Positions 42,297-51,344 of a stretch of DNA of 64,000 nucleotides are shown one piece after another. The DNA comes from Lachnospiraceae bacterium (GTDB lineage: Bacteria; Bacillota; Clostridia; Lachnospirales; Lachnospiraceae). The stretch covers positions 23,167 through 87,166 of the forward strand of contig JAJPWX010000009.1 of assembly GCA_021205755.1 (NCBI GenBank), given 5' to 3'. The stretch's first letter is position 1; each line of letters starts with the position of its first letter. Both the position numbers and the translations under genes were made by a program. The notes under the pieces are model-generated. The model saw nothing but the letters and a program-made list of their open reading frames with translations, was not told the DNA's origin and ran no database searches.

Positions 42297-43889
42297 TTAA
42301 TGTATGTAATCTCCTCTGATATCCTCACTCGGCGGATCCATCGGGTATTTCCCAGTAAAGCATCCGTTGCAGATCGGCAGCCCGCCGGTCAGCTCCGGCA
42401 GCCGTTCCAGACTCAGATAAGCCAGGCTGTCTGCGCCGATGATGCGGCGGATGTCTTCGATCTCACGGTTGTAAGCGATCAGTTGCTCCCGTGCCGGCAC
42501 GTCCGTGCCAAAATAGCACGGATAAAGAAACGGCGGTGAGCTGACACGCATATGTACCTCCTTTGCCCCGGCGTCGCGCAGCATCCGCACGATCCGGTCG
42601 CTGGTCGTACCGCGGACAATCGAGTCGTCGATCATGATGACGCGCTTGCCTTCGACCGCTTCCCGCAGGACATTCAGCTTCACGCGCACGCTCGACTCGC
42701 GGCTGCTCTGTCCGGGCTTGATAAAGGTCCGTCCCACATAACTGTTTTTCATAAACGCCATCCCATAGGGGATGCCGGATTCCAGCGAATAACCAAGGGC
42801 CGCGACATTACCGGATTCCGGTACGCCGACCACCAGATCCGCCTCCACGGGAGAGTCTATCGCCAGATAGCGCCCCGCGCGGATGCGGGAATCGTAGATG
42901 CTGACGCCGTCCAGGTAACTGTCCGCCCTGCCAAAATAAATATATTCAAACACACACCGCGCCGTCTCACACTGCCGCTCCGGCGGGAAGCACATCGTAC
43001 GGTTCGAAGCAATAGCAGCCTCTGTATCTGAGCCATCGCTCACGGAAGATATTGCCTCAGAAGCGCCGTTTTCCGCAGAATTTTCTCCCCCAGACAAACC
43101 TCCCTGTACCATAAATGTCTCTAATGAAGACTTTACCTGATTCTTCGGCGTGATCGTCACAATCTCGCCCGGCTCCACATCGCGGACATACTCCGCTCCA
43201 ATCGTATCCAGGGCACACGTCTCCGACGCCAGAATGTAGGCATGATCCCGTTTTCCAATACAAAGCGGCCGGAATCCATAGGGATCCCGCGCGCCGATCA
43301 GCTTGCGCGGAGACATGATAATAAGCGAATACGCGCCTTTCAGCTTCTTCATCGCATTCGCTACCGCTTCTTCTACATTTCTTGTCCGTACGCGCTCCCG
43401 CGCGATATGGTAGGCAATCACTTCCGTATCAATCGTCGTCTGGAAAATCGCCCCGCCAAGTTCCAGTTCCCTGCGCAGCTCCGGCGTGTTGACCAGATTG
43501 CCATTGTGCGCCAGCGCCAGAGTTCCTTTTACATAATTCAGAACCAGCGGCTGCGCATTCTCCCGGGTACTGCCGCCCGCTGTCGAATAACGGACATGGC
43601 CTACGCCGATATCGCCTTTCATCTGCGCGAGATGCTCTCCGGTAAATACTTCATTCACCAGACCCATGCCCTTATGGGAAAGCACCTTGCCCTTGGGCCC
43701 CTGCGTATCACTGACCGCGATGCCGCAGCTTTCCTGACCGCGGTGCTGCAGCGCAAACAGCCCGTAATAAATCGTGGAAGCGACATCCTCCCCCGAAAAA
43801 TCATATATGCCAAATACGCCGCACTCTTCGCGCAGCTCATCCAATGGTTCCTGTTGCTCATGAATCGCTTCTGTCTGTCCAAGATTCAT
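42297..43889 (-). CDS. purF: Amidophosphoribosyltransferase
   Basis: PurF catalyses the first step of purine synthesis, making phosphoribosylamine from PRPP and glutamine. The 530-aa protein has a short propeptide, then CGVFGIYDF with the N-terminal catalytic Cys exposed by processing, GHVRYSTAG and LAHNGNLVN of the glutaminase domain, and the PRPP loop VIMIDDSIVRGTTSDRIV. Four Cys positioned as in the Bacillus-type enzyme (ARCVFEY, YPCYFG, ICNGCF) suggest a [4Fe-4S] cluster. A Ser/Glu-rich insert of about 35 residues (ENSAENGASEAISSVSDGSD) lies between the domains and is unusual. ATG 43889 has AGAGG upstream. Confidence 0.96.
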   Translation of the reverse strand: MNLGQTEAIHEQQEPLDELREECGVFGIYDFSGEDVASTIYYGLFALQHRGQESCGIAVSDTQGPKGKVLSHKGMGLVNEVFTGEHLAQMKGDIGVGHVRYSTAGGSTRENAQPLVLNYVKGTLALAHNGNLVNTPELRRELELGGAIFQTTIDTEVIAYHIARERVRTRNVEEAVANAMKKLKGAYSLIIMSPRKLIGARDPYGFRPLCIGKRDHAYILASETCALDTIGAEYVRDVEPGEIVTITPKNQVKSSLETFMVQGGLSGGENSAENGASEAISSVSDGSDTEAAIASNRTMCFPPERQCETARCVFEYIYFGRADSYLDGVSIYDSRIRAGRYLAIDSPVEADLVVGVPESGNVAALGYSLESGIPYGMAFMKNSYVGRTFIKPGQSSRESSVRVKLNVLREAVEGKRVIMIDDSIVRGTTSDRIVRMLRDAGAKEVHMRVSSPPFLYPCYFGTDVPAREQLIAYNREIEDIRRIIGADSLAYLSLERLPELTGGLPICNGCFTGKYPMDPPSEDIRGDYIH

Positions 43890-43998
43890 CCGTCTCACCT
43901 CTGGTGTGTATGGCTCTCTTTACGCATTCCTGTTAAACATCAGGCAAGATATTTCGGCGAGAGTTTCCACATTCTGTCTCCCGAAAATGCCCTTGGAC

Positions 43999-44028
43999 AT
44001 TATATATGATAGTATCGTCGTAAGTCAA
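43999..44028 (-). promoter_or_regulatory. Promoter of the purF-purB-purA genes
   Basis: On the minus strand TTGACT (44023-44028) and TATAAT (43999-44004) are 18 bases apart. The leader to purF is only about 100 nt and shows no purine riboswitch core that I can recognise. Confidence 0.75.
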
Positions 44029-44030
44029 TA

Positions 44031-44160
44031 AAAAAGTGTGCTTCGTACATCCTCGCGTATCAAATGTTACAAAAGCACACATTCTCGAACTTGTCCCAAA
44101 TAGCTGAAAGGTCAGGCAGGCATCCCTCTTGCGGATATGCTTACCTGACCCTCCTGGTTT
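44031..44160 (-). terminator. Two terminator-like hairpins at the end of the ABC operon
   Basis: On the minus strand the first (about 44112-44155) pairs GGTCAGG with CCTGACC around an inner GCATATCC/GGGATGC stem. The second (about 44031-44082) pairs GTGTGCTT with AAGCACAC and is followed by TTTTTT. The second is the better intrinsic terminator. Confidence 0.8.
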
Positions 44161-44175
44161 CACTTCTCTTATTCC

Positions 44176-45408
44176 TTATTTCTCCGTAAACTGCTGAAAC
44201 GCCCCATAATCCGCATCCGCGTTATAGAGCTTCAGCACTTGCAGCATATCGGTCGCGCTGTAGGTGTTCTCATATGCACTGATGGATTGCGCGTACAGCT
44301 CGTTGAATTCTTCTGTGCTGGCCGCGTACCAGTAGGTCTGGTACAGCCGGAACGCGCTTCCGTCCTCGGTGCGGAACTCATCCGCATATCCGGCGTAAGC
44401 GTTGCACATCGCTACAAAGGACGGCCCGACAATGGCGCCGTATTTTCCGACGAGGCAGTTCAGCTTTGAATCGCCATTCACATCTGTCTCATTGAAAAAC
44501 GCATAATTCTGATCTGTAAAGCAGTCCACCATGCCGACCTTGATGTCATACCCATTGGCTTCCTCCGCGTTGCAGATGTTTGTAATCGCGTTGGCAATGG
44601 TCATCGCGGAGATCACCATCGTATACTCTCCGCCTTCCACCGCTTCTCCGACCTCGCTGCCGTCCACGAGATATCCCGGAAGGAGTGTAATCCGAACATC
44701 CGTCCCGGTCTCGATCTCGGTGACTTCCGTAATCTCAGCCAGTTCTTCTACCGTCATTTCATAGGTCAGCCCGTAGATTTCCTGCAATTTCGAGAGAATC
44801 CCCACCGTCCGCAGGCGGTGCATCTCATTTCCAATGCCGCTGCCGCCGGTCACGACAAGATAGCTTGCGTCCCCGCTCTCATCAAGCGCCGCCAGATTTT
44901 CAGCCAGAGTCTCTCCCGCCGTCTGCTCATCCTCTGTCGTAGGGCCGATCGTACCAAGGAAATAAGGATTGTCCTTTACATTCTCATACACTTCATCGGA
45001 AATCGTTCCGGAGCCAAGGATGTAATACATCCCATACTCCTCGCACACCGGCAGAACATCCTCAATATAGGTAGAAAGGAATGAAATAATGCCCTTTACC
45101 CCCGCCTCGTGAAGCTCCTCCACAAACGCGATTTCATCCTCCGCCGTATCAATCCGCTCCGCATTATAATAGAAGGATGCGTTAAACGCGGCGCCGAGAT
45201 AGCTTTCAAAATAATCCCGGAACGCAATTGCCTCCCAGTCCTCCGGATCATAGACCGAAACACCAATCGTATAACCCGCAGCCATCTCCTCCTCTGCGGA
45301 AAGAGACTCTGCCTCTGACTCCTCCTCTGCCGCCGACACGGCTACACCCAGCGACAGGAACACGGTCAGAATCATCCCTAATATCCATAAAATCCGTGAT
45401 TTCTTCAT
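44176..45408 (-). CDS. Secreted substrate-binding-like protein (periplasmic-binding type I fold)
   Basis: This 410-aa protein has a signal peptide (WILGMILTVFLSLGVAVSAAEE) and two alpha/beta lobes like sugar- or ligand-binding proteins of the LacI/RbsB type (YTIGVSVYDPEDWEAIAFRDYFESYL, GVKGIISFLSTYIEDVLPVCEEYG, YLVVTGGSGIGNEMHRLRTVGIL). It is not related to the Opp/Nik-type binding protein of the same cluster. It follows the second ATPase gene by 158 bases on the same strand, so it may share the cobalamin-controlled transcript or have its own promoter (a TATAAT lies near 45475). The ligand is unknown. Confidence 0.7.
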   Translation of the reverse strand: MKKSRILWILGMILTVFLSLGVAVSAAEEESEAESLSAEEEMAAGYTIGVSVYDPEDWEAIAFRDYFESYLGAAFNASFYYNAERIDTAEDEIAFVEELHEAGVKGIISFLSTYIEDVLPVCEEYGMYYILGSGTISDEVYENVKDNPYFLGTIGPTTEDEQTAGETLAENLAALDESGDASYLVVTGGSGIGNEMHRLRTVGILSKLQEIYGLTYEMTVEELAEITEVTEIETGTDVRITLLPGYLVDGSEVGEAVEGGEYTMVISAMTIANAITNICNAEEANGYDIKVGMVDCFTDQNYAFFNETDVNGDSKLNCLVGKYGAIVGPSFVAMCNAYAGYADEFRTEDGSAFRLYQTYWYAASTEEFNELYAQSISAYENTYSATDMLQVLKLYNADADYGAFQQFTEK

Positions 45409-45566
45409 ATAATCTGTTCCTTCCTGATTCTTTTTCCCAGCTTCTGCTCTGATTATCAGGCAGCTGGCAGTATTATACTACTCCCAATTCTGCCCTATTG
45501 ATAACGTCAGGGCAAATACGGCATTTATCCCTGTGCAGCACTGTTTCAGACTGGACGTTTTCCCAT

Positions 45567-46589
45567 TCAAAACAGATAACAGGCCACCTGATGCCCTTCC
45601 TCAATCTCTTTCAAAACCGGCTTTTCTTTTCTGCATATTTCTTTGCAATGGTCGCAGCGGTTCTGGAACGGGCAGCCGGGCGGTGCGTCTACCGGACTGG
45701 GCGCCTCGCTCTCGATGCTCTCAATCTTTTTGTCAAAATCCATATGAGTGGAAAAAATCGCGCCAAGCATGGCCTGCGTATAGGGATGCTGCGCATTGTG
45801 CGCCACCTGATTTCCCGGAAGCACCTCGACAATATTCCCCAGATACATAACGGCCAGCTGATGGGCAAAGGACTGCACCAGCGCCATATCGTGGCAGATA
45901 AATACAAAAGAAATACCCTTTTCCTTCTGAAGCTTTACCAGCAGCTCGATGATACGGTCCTGCACAGACACGTCCAGAGCTGAGGTCGCCTCATCGCAGA
46001 CGATAATTTCCGGCTCCAGCGCAAGCGCCCGCGCAATGCCGACCCTCTGCCGCTGCCCGCCGCTCATATTGTGCGGATAACGGTAAACAAAGTCTTCCGG
46101 CAGCTCTACCATCCGCAGCAGCTCCTTCGCCTTTGCCTCGCGCTCCGAGCGTTTGATCAGCTTAAAATTCATCAATGGCTCGGTGATGATGTCAATAATT
46201 TTCATCTTTGGGCTGAACGCGGCTGCCGGATCCTGAAAGACCATCTGAATTTTTCTCCGGCTCTGACGCAGCTCCTCGCCCTTGAGTTTTGTGATGTCTT
46301 TCCCATCAAAAAGGATTTCTCCCTCGGTTGGCTGGAACATCTGAACGATCATTTTCACAAACGTCGATTTACCGCAGCCGCTCTCACCGACGATTCCCAG
46401 GGTTCGGCCTCGGTAGACGGTCAGATTGATATCATTGCAGGCCTTGAGCGTCCTCCCGCCCGAAGCAGGGAATTGCTTTGTGATATGTCTGGCTTCAAGG
46501 ATTGGTTCCAGTTCCAGATTCGTCTTTTCTGCCTCTGCTGCCATTTTCCCGGCAGAGCCAGCTTTCTTTTTTTCATTCTCAGGAGACAT
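45567..46589 (-). CDS. Dpp/Opp/Nik-type ABC transporter ATP-binding protein (second)
   Basis: This 340-aa ATPase is of the OppF/DppF/NikE type. Walker A is GESGCGKST, the signature is MSGGQRQRVGIARAL, Walker B is IIVCDEATSAL. The C-terminal extension has the oligopeptide-transporter Cys motif (PGCPFQNRCDHCKEIC), which in some members binds an iron-sulfur cluster. The ATG at 46589 overlaps the end of the first ATPase gene by 11 bases, with GGAGG 9 bases upstream, showing translational coupling. Confidence 0.93.
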   Translation of the reverse strand: MSPENEKKKAGSAGKMAAEAEKTNLELEPILEARHITKQFPASGGRTLKACNDINLTVYRGRTLGIVGESGCGKSTFVKMIVQMFQPTEGEILFDGKDITKLKGEELRQSRRKIQMVFQDPAAAFSPKMKIIDIITEPLMNFKLIKRSEREAKAKELLRMVELPEDFVYRYPHNMSGGQRQRVGIARALALEPEIIVCDEATSALDVSVQDRIIELLVKLQKEKGISFVFICHDMALVQSFAHQLAVMYLGNIVEVLPGNQVAHNAQHPYTQAMLGAIFSTHMDFDKKIESIESEAPSPVDAPPGCPFQNRCDHCKEICRKEKPVLKEIEEGHQVACYLF

Positions 46590-47376
46590 AGCGCTTGCCC
46601 TCCATTTCCGGCACAGCGGCCAGCAGATTTTTCGTATACTCACTGGTCGGATGCTTCATGACCTCATCTCTGGTGCCCGCGTCCACCACTTTTCCATGCT
46701 GCATGACCACCAGCTGGTCTGCCATATAGGCAGCCACGCCAATGTTATGTGTCACGATAATGACCGATGTATGGAATTCATCGCGCAGCTCCATAATCTG
46801 GCGCACAATCTGCGCCTGCGTCGTTACATCCAGCGCACTCGTCGGCTCATCTGCCAGCAGCAGCTTCGGAGAAAAAGTCATCGCCATGGCGATGCCGACT
46901 CTCTGCCGCATGCCGCCGGAGAGCTGGAACGGATAGCTGTTCATAATGTTCCGGCCATCCGGCAGGCGCATCCGCTCCAGCATGGTTACGCCCTTTTCAA
47001 AAGCGTCCTTTTTGGATATTTTCTCATGAGTCCGTATGTATTCTACATACTGTGACCCGATTTTCCGGATCGGATTGATCATGGCGCCGGAATCCTGAAA
47101 AATCATGGATATTTTCGACCCACGCAGTTCCCGCCATTCTGCTTTCGAAAGCTTTAAAAGGGAGCGATCCTCAAACAGGATATCCCCAGCCTCCACCGCG
47201 CCTCCGCCGGGGAGCAGCCCCAGCACCGCGCGGATTACGGTTGTCTTCCCGCTGCCGCTCTCGCCCACAACGCTGACTACTTCCCCTTCCTTCATCGAAA
47301 GAGAAAAGTGTTCAATCGTCGGCTTTGGATTATCCCCGTACCTGACGGTAATATCCTGTATTTTCAGTAAGTCCAT
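46579..47376 (-). CDS. Dpp/Opp/Nik-type ABC transporter ATP-binding protein (first)
   Basis: This 265-aa ATPase is of the OppD/NikD type. Walker A is GESGSGKTT, the Q-loop SMIFQDSGAMINP, the signature LSGGMRQRVGIAMAM, and Walker B LLLADEPTSAL. It is shorter than OppD and ends without the Cys motif, as NikD does. GGGAGG lies 8 bases before the ATG at 47376. Confidence 0.93.
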   Translation of the reverse strand: MDLLKIQDITVRYGDNPKPTIEHFSLSMKEGEVVSVVGESGSGKTTVIRAVLGLLPGGGAVEAGDILFEDRSLLKLSKAEWRELRGSKISMIFQDSGAMINPIRKIGSQYVEYIRTHEKISKKDAFEKGVTMLERMRLPDGRNIMNSYPFQLSGGMRQRVGIAMAMTFSPKLLLADEPTSALDVTTQAQIVRQIMELRDEFHTSVIIVTHNIGVAAYMADQLVVMQHGKVVDAGTRDEVMKHPTSEYTKNLLAAVPEMEGKRYVS

Positions 47377-47469
47377 GTCCGATCCTCCCATGTTATATAC
47401 GGTTCCCTCGCCAAGTGATTTTTATATAGCAAGGTTTTGCGTATCATATCCCGGTTTGCTTCTTCATTC

Positions 47470-49116
47470 TCAGCCCACTGGCTTAATATCCGTATTCAGC
47501 CAATAATAGTCGAAGGTTGCGATCTCCGCTCCGGTTACTTTCGAAGCGTTACTGATCATGGTTGAATTGTAATATCCGTGCAGCAGCACCGCAACATCGT
47601 TCACCAGCACCTGCTCCATCTCTACAACAAGAGCATTTCTCTCATCCGTATCTGTTGAGGCGGTGAACTGCTCATACAGGGCATCAAACTCGTCGCTGTC
47701 ATAATTGCAGTAATTGGTGCCGTCCGGGTTATCTGAGCTGTAAGCGTTGGAACCGTCCGTGCCGCCATACCAGTTCAGAAGGAAAGCGGTCGGGTCGCCT
47801 GTACCCACGGTTGTCCAGTTGGAATCGCAGAGATCATACTCTCCGGCCTGCATCAGCATCCACTCGGTATCGCTGTCGGTGCTGTTTACCGACACGCCGA
47901 TGCCAATCGAAGTCAGAGAAACCTGAATGGCCTGTGCAAAATCTGACAGGCAGCGGTTGTTATAGGTAATATAAGTCAGATTAATCGGCTCCCCGTCCAG
48001 TTCGCGGATACCATCGCCGTCGGAATCCACAATGCCTGCTTCATCCAGCAGCGCAACCGCGGCGTCCATATCATAAGCGTACGGATTGTCCAGATTTTCA
48101 TCTTCATAAATCAGGGAAGAAGGCAGAATGCCGACGCCGGCCGTATACATACCGCCTACCGTGATATTGCACATTGTCTCACTGTCGATTGCCATGCGAA
48201 CCGCCTGACGCAGCGCATCATTGGCCAGCACACCATCAAAATTAATATAGGCAAAACCGCTTCTTAAGCTGGATGACTTTGACACATAATAAGCATCCGA
48301 CGCTTCGAGGGTCGCCAGGTCGCTGGAGGTCGTCACATTCTCCGTCAGATCAATCAGACCGCTCATCAAAGAGAGCGCCTTGGTCGAATCGTCCTCAATA
48401 AAGGTCACATTCACCGTGCTGTACGGAACCTCACCGTTCCAGTAGTTCTCATTTGCTACCATGCTGCCGCTCTTCGTCGTCGCGTCAAAAGAGGAAAGCA
48501 CATAGGGACCGGTTGCAATCACGGTAGTCGCATAGCCGCCCGCGTGATCCGCATCTGTAGTGTCGCCATATACATCAATAATTGAATAAAATGGGAAGCA
48601 AAGGGTCGCGGTCAGATCCGCTACAGCCGTATTCGTCACGATCGTCACCGTATTCGCGTCCGTGTCCGCCTCAATGCTCGCCATATCAATATAGCCCGCC
48701 GGAGTAGAACTGTAATCGTCACTGTTTGCGCAAACATAAAACAGACGGTTCAGAGAATCCGCCACTGCCTGCGCGTCGCAGACATCCCCATTTGAAAACA
48801 ACACACCGTCACGGATGTGGAACGTCCAGGTCATTTTATCATCCGATACCTCATAGGTATCGCAGAGTAAAGGCTCTACACTCATATCATCATTAAACTT
48901 AAACAAACACTCCGTAATGCCCCAGCGCACGCCCTGCCATGCCGCATTCTGATACGCAGCCGGGTCAAACGAGGTCGAGTACACATAGCACCCGAAATTC
49001 AATGTATCCCCCGAAGCCGCCTCCGTAACAATTGGTGAAACACTTACCGCCATGGCAGCCGACAGCGCTGCTGCCGCTGAACCTCTCAAAAAATCTCTTC
49101 TGCTTATTCTTTTCAT
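47470..49116 (-). CDS. Dpp/Nik-type substrate-binding protein with a Tat-like signal
   Basis: This 548-aa family 5 solute-binding protein (DppA/NikA/OppA) shows LNFGCYVYSTSFDPAAYQNA, DDKMTWTFHIRDGVLFSNGD, and ALRQAVRMAIDSETMCNITVGG. The N-terminus MKRISRRDFLRGSAAAALSA has the twin-arginine pattern SRRDFL and no lipobox Cys, which is unusual for a Firmicutes binding protein. AAGGAG lies 8 bases before the ATG at 49116. The riboswitch upstream suggests that the ligand relates to cobalamin, cobalt or nickel. Confidence 0.9.
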   Translation of the reverse strand: MKRISRRDFLRGSAAAALSAAMAVSVSPIVTEAASGDTLNFGCYVYSTSFDPAAYQNAAWQGVRWGITECLFKFNDDMSVEPLLCDTYEVSDDKMTWTFHIRDGVLFSNGDVCDAQAVADSLNRLFYVCANSDDYSSTPAGYIDMASIEADTDANTVTIVTNTAVADLTATLCFPFYSIIDVYGDTTDADHAGGYATTVIATGPYVLSSFDATTKSGSMVANENYWNGEVPYSTVNVTFIEDDSTKALSLMSGLIDLTENVTTSSDLATLEASDAYYVSKSSSLRSGFAYINFDGVLANDALRQAVRMAIDSETMCNITVGGMYTAGVGILPSSLIYEDENLDNPYAYDMDAAVALLDEAGIVDSDGDGIRELDGEPINLTYITYNNRCLSDFAQAIQVSLTSIGIGVSVNSTDSDTEWMLMQAGEYDLCDSNWTTVGTGDPTAFLLNWYGGTDGSNAYSSDNPDGTNYCNYDSDEFDALYEQFTASTDTDERNALVVEMEQVLVNDVAVLLHGYYNSTMISNASKVTGAEIATFDYYWLNTDIKPVG

Positions 49117-49229
49117 CTTTTCTTGCTCCTTTTTTCTATTCCTTCCGCAAGTTTGCAAATGCGTGATCCTCACAGACCACTCTTTTCTCACGCAGCCGCA
49201 CAATAAAACGCCTTTTGCGGCCTTGCGCA

Positions 49230-50054
49230 TCAATCTCTGGGATCCAGGACGTCCCGCAGACTGTCTCCTAAGAGGTTGAATACCACAACAGTAACAAGTA
49301 TTGCCAGACCAGGGTAAAGCATCATCCAGGGTGCCGCCATCATATAGCTTCGCCCCTCGCTCAGCATCAGTCCCCATTCCGCCTGCGGCGCCTGCGCGCC
49401 AAAGCCCAGGAAAGAAAGCCCCGCCAGCTCCAGCATCATGCTGCCGATATCCGTGAATGCCGTCACCAGAAGGGTCGGCATCACATTCGGAAACAGGTAA
49501 ACACTGAGAATATGGGAGGTGGTAGACCCGGTCACCCGCGCCGCCGCGATATAATCGCAGTTCTTAATCTTCAGCACCAGGCTGCGCGCCAGCCTCGCGT
49601 ATTTGGTCCAGCTTACTGCGGTAATCGCGATCACCGCGTTGGTAATGCTCGCTCCCAGAATACCGGCAATCGCGATCGCCAGCACCATACCCGGAAACGA
49701 AATCATCATATCCGCGATGCGCATGATCACTGCGTCCACCCAGCCACCGAAATATCCGGCCAGGATGCCAAGCACCGAACCGACCACAAAGATACACGCC
49801 ACGAGGATCAGTGCCGAGGACAGCGAAATCCTGCTGCCAAAAATCACTCTTGAAAATAAGTCTCTGCCCAGCTTGTCCGTACCGAACCAATGGGTGCTGC
49901 TCGGCGCCTGCAAGGCATCCGTCAGGATAGCCTCGTAAGGATCGTAGGGAGCAATTTTATCCGCAAAAATAGCTACGAGTGCGAGGGCAATTGCCAGTAT
50001 GGCGAATACGGTAAATGATTTATGCTTTTTGATAAAATCCATTTTCTTTTGCAT
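49230..50054 (-). CDS. Dpp/Nik-type ABC permease (C subunit)
   Basis: This 274-aa membrane permease is of the DppC/NikC family. The N-terminal region before the first periplasmic loop has DALQAPSSTHWFGTDKLGRDLFSRVIFGSRISL, a hallmark of the family. The EAA loop is YIAAARVTGSTTSHILSVYLFPNVMP. The ATG at 50054 has GAGGGA upstream. Its start lies 14 bases after the stop of the B subunit gene. Confidence 0.94.
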   Translation of the reverse strand: MQKKMDFIKKHKSFTVFAILAIALALVAIFADKIAPYDPYEAILTDALQAPSSTHWFGTDKLGRDLFSRVIFGSRISLSSALILVACIFVVGSVLGILAGYFGGWVDAVIMRIADMMISFPGMVLAIAIAGILGASITNAVIAITAVSWTKYARLARSLVLKIKNCDYIAAARVTGSTTSHILSVYLFPNVMPTLLVTAFTDIGSMMLELAGLSFLGFGAQAPQAEWGLMLSEGRSYMMAAPWMMLYPGLAILVTVVVFNLLGDSLRDVLDPRD

Positions 50055-50068
50055 GCTTCCCTCTTTTC

Positions 50069-51070
50069 TCAACCCTGCTGCACACTGGGCGTACCAGTCG
50101 TTGTTTCACTTGTTTTCGCCGGCCGCGGCGCGAGCATATTCTTTTTCATCCGCGGATCTATCAAATTATAGGAAAGGTCAACCACCAGATTGACGACCAT
50201 ATAAATCAGGGCAATCCAGAGCACATAACCCTGTATCAGCGGATAGTCCATGGAGGAAATCGCTGACACCGCCAAGCTTCCCAGTCCCGGATAAGAAAAA
50301 ATCACTTCCACTACCGCCGTGCCGCCGAGCAGGGAGCCAAGAGACAGTCCCAGCATCGTAATCAGCGGGAGCAGCGAATTTGGAAACACATGCATCCAGA
50401 GAATCTTGCTCTCCTTTATTCCGCGCGCCCGGGCGCCGGTCACATAATCCTGATTCAGCTCCTCCAGCACCGCTGTGCGCACCTGCCGCGCGTATTTTGA
50501 GGACATTGGAAAGGCCAGCGTCAGCGCCGGGAGGATCATCGGCTTTATGCCCGTGCCGATTGAAATCACCGGCAGCCATCCCAGCATCATACCGATATAA
50601 TAGGCCAGCAGCAGGCCGACCCAGAAATTCGGCATCGACACGCCCAGGAAGGTATATCCCCGGACGATATAGTCAAGAACGCTTCCCTTATAAACCGCCG
50701 AAAGCATCCCCAGGGGAACCGCGATCACCAGCATCATCGCCAGTGAGAGCAACGTCAGCTTCAGCGTCGGCAGCAGCCGCGATGACAGAAGCGTCAGCAC
50801 CGGCGTCTTCAGCGAATACGACGTGCCAAAATCCCCGTGCAGGCAGCCGGACAGCCAGTTCCAGTACTGCACCAGCAGCGGGTCATTCAGCCCCATCTCC
50901 TCTCTGGTCGCCTCCAGCACCGCCTCACTTGGTATCGTACCATTGACCGCGTACATCGACCGCACCGGGTCCCCCGGCGCCAGGTACGTCAGCGCAAATG
51001 TCAGAAAACTGATCCCTATCAGCACAATTACAATTTGCAGAAACCGTCCGCCGAGCTGTTTTTTGCTCAT
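50069..51070 (-). CDS. Dpp/Nik-type ABC permease (B subunit), first gene of the riboswitch operon
   Basis: This 333-aa membrane permease is of the DppB/NikB family. It begins with FLQIVIVLIGISFLTFALTYLAPGDPV, typical of the family, and has the EAA loop YVTGARARGIKESKILWMHVFPNSLLPLITM. The ATG at 51070 has GGAGG 8 bases upstream. It is preceded by an R2 repeat, a terminator and a cobalamin riboswitch. Confidence 0.94.
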   Translation of the reverse strand: MSKKQLGGRFLQIVIVLIGISFLTFALTYLAPGDPVRSMYAVNGTIPSEAVLEATREEMGLNDPLLVQYWNWLSGCLHGDFGTSYSLKTPVLTLLSSRLLPTLKLTLLSLAMMLVIAVPLGMLSAVYKGSVLDYIVRGYTFLGVSMPNFWVGLLLAYYIGMMLGWLPVISIGTGIKPMILPALTLAFPMSSKYARQVRTAVLEELNQDYVTGARARGIKESKILWMHVFPNSLLPLITMLGLSLGSLLGGTAVVEVIFSYPGLGSLAVSAISSMDYPLIQGYVLWIALIYMVVNLVVDLSYNLIDPRMKKNMLAPRPAKTSETTTGTPSVQQG

Positions 51071-51136
51071 TGCATTTCCCTCCTCAACCTGTCCACATTT
51101 GGCACAGCAAAATACAGACAATAAATAATTGCCATA

Positions 51137-51250
51137 TGGGAAACCTCAGAAATTTCCCATAATCGAGTAGGAGGCAGCCTTCTGACTCCTGCTCGCCGCG
51201 TGGGCCGGGTGCGACATGAGTTGCAAAGCACCTTACCCAGCCCTGTGCAT
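51137..51250 (-). repeat. R2 repeat, copy C
   Basis: On the minus strand GCACAGGGCTGGGTAAGG opens a hairpin closed by CACCCGGCCC, followed by a second hairpin GAGCAGGAG / CTCCTACTC and a third GGGAAA/TTTCCC (51137-51160). It starts at the T-run of the riboswitch terminator. Its first stem is TGGGT/ACCCG where copy B has TGCGT/ACGCA. Confidence 0.82.
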
Positions 51251-51253
51251 AAC

Positions 51254-51284
51254 AAAAAAAGCGCCCACTTATAGGCGCACTTCA
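51254..51284 (-). terminator. Terminator of the cobalamin riboswitch
   Basis: On the minus strand AAGTGCGCC and GGCGCTT pair (one mismatch) and are followed by TTTTTTT. It is the expression platform: bound cobalamin would favour it and stop transcription before the permease gene. Confidence 0.88.
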
Positions 51285-51344
51285 AGACATGAATTTCATA
51301 TTTTCTAAGTCTTTCCTATCCACCGTAAGAATAAACCAATCCTC

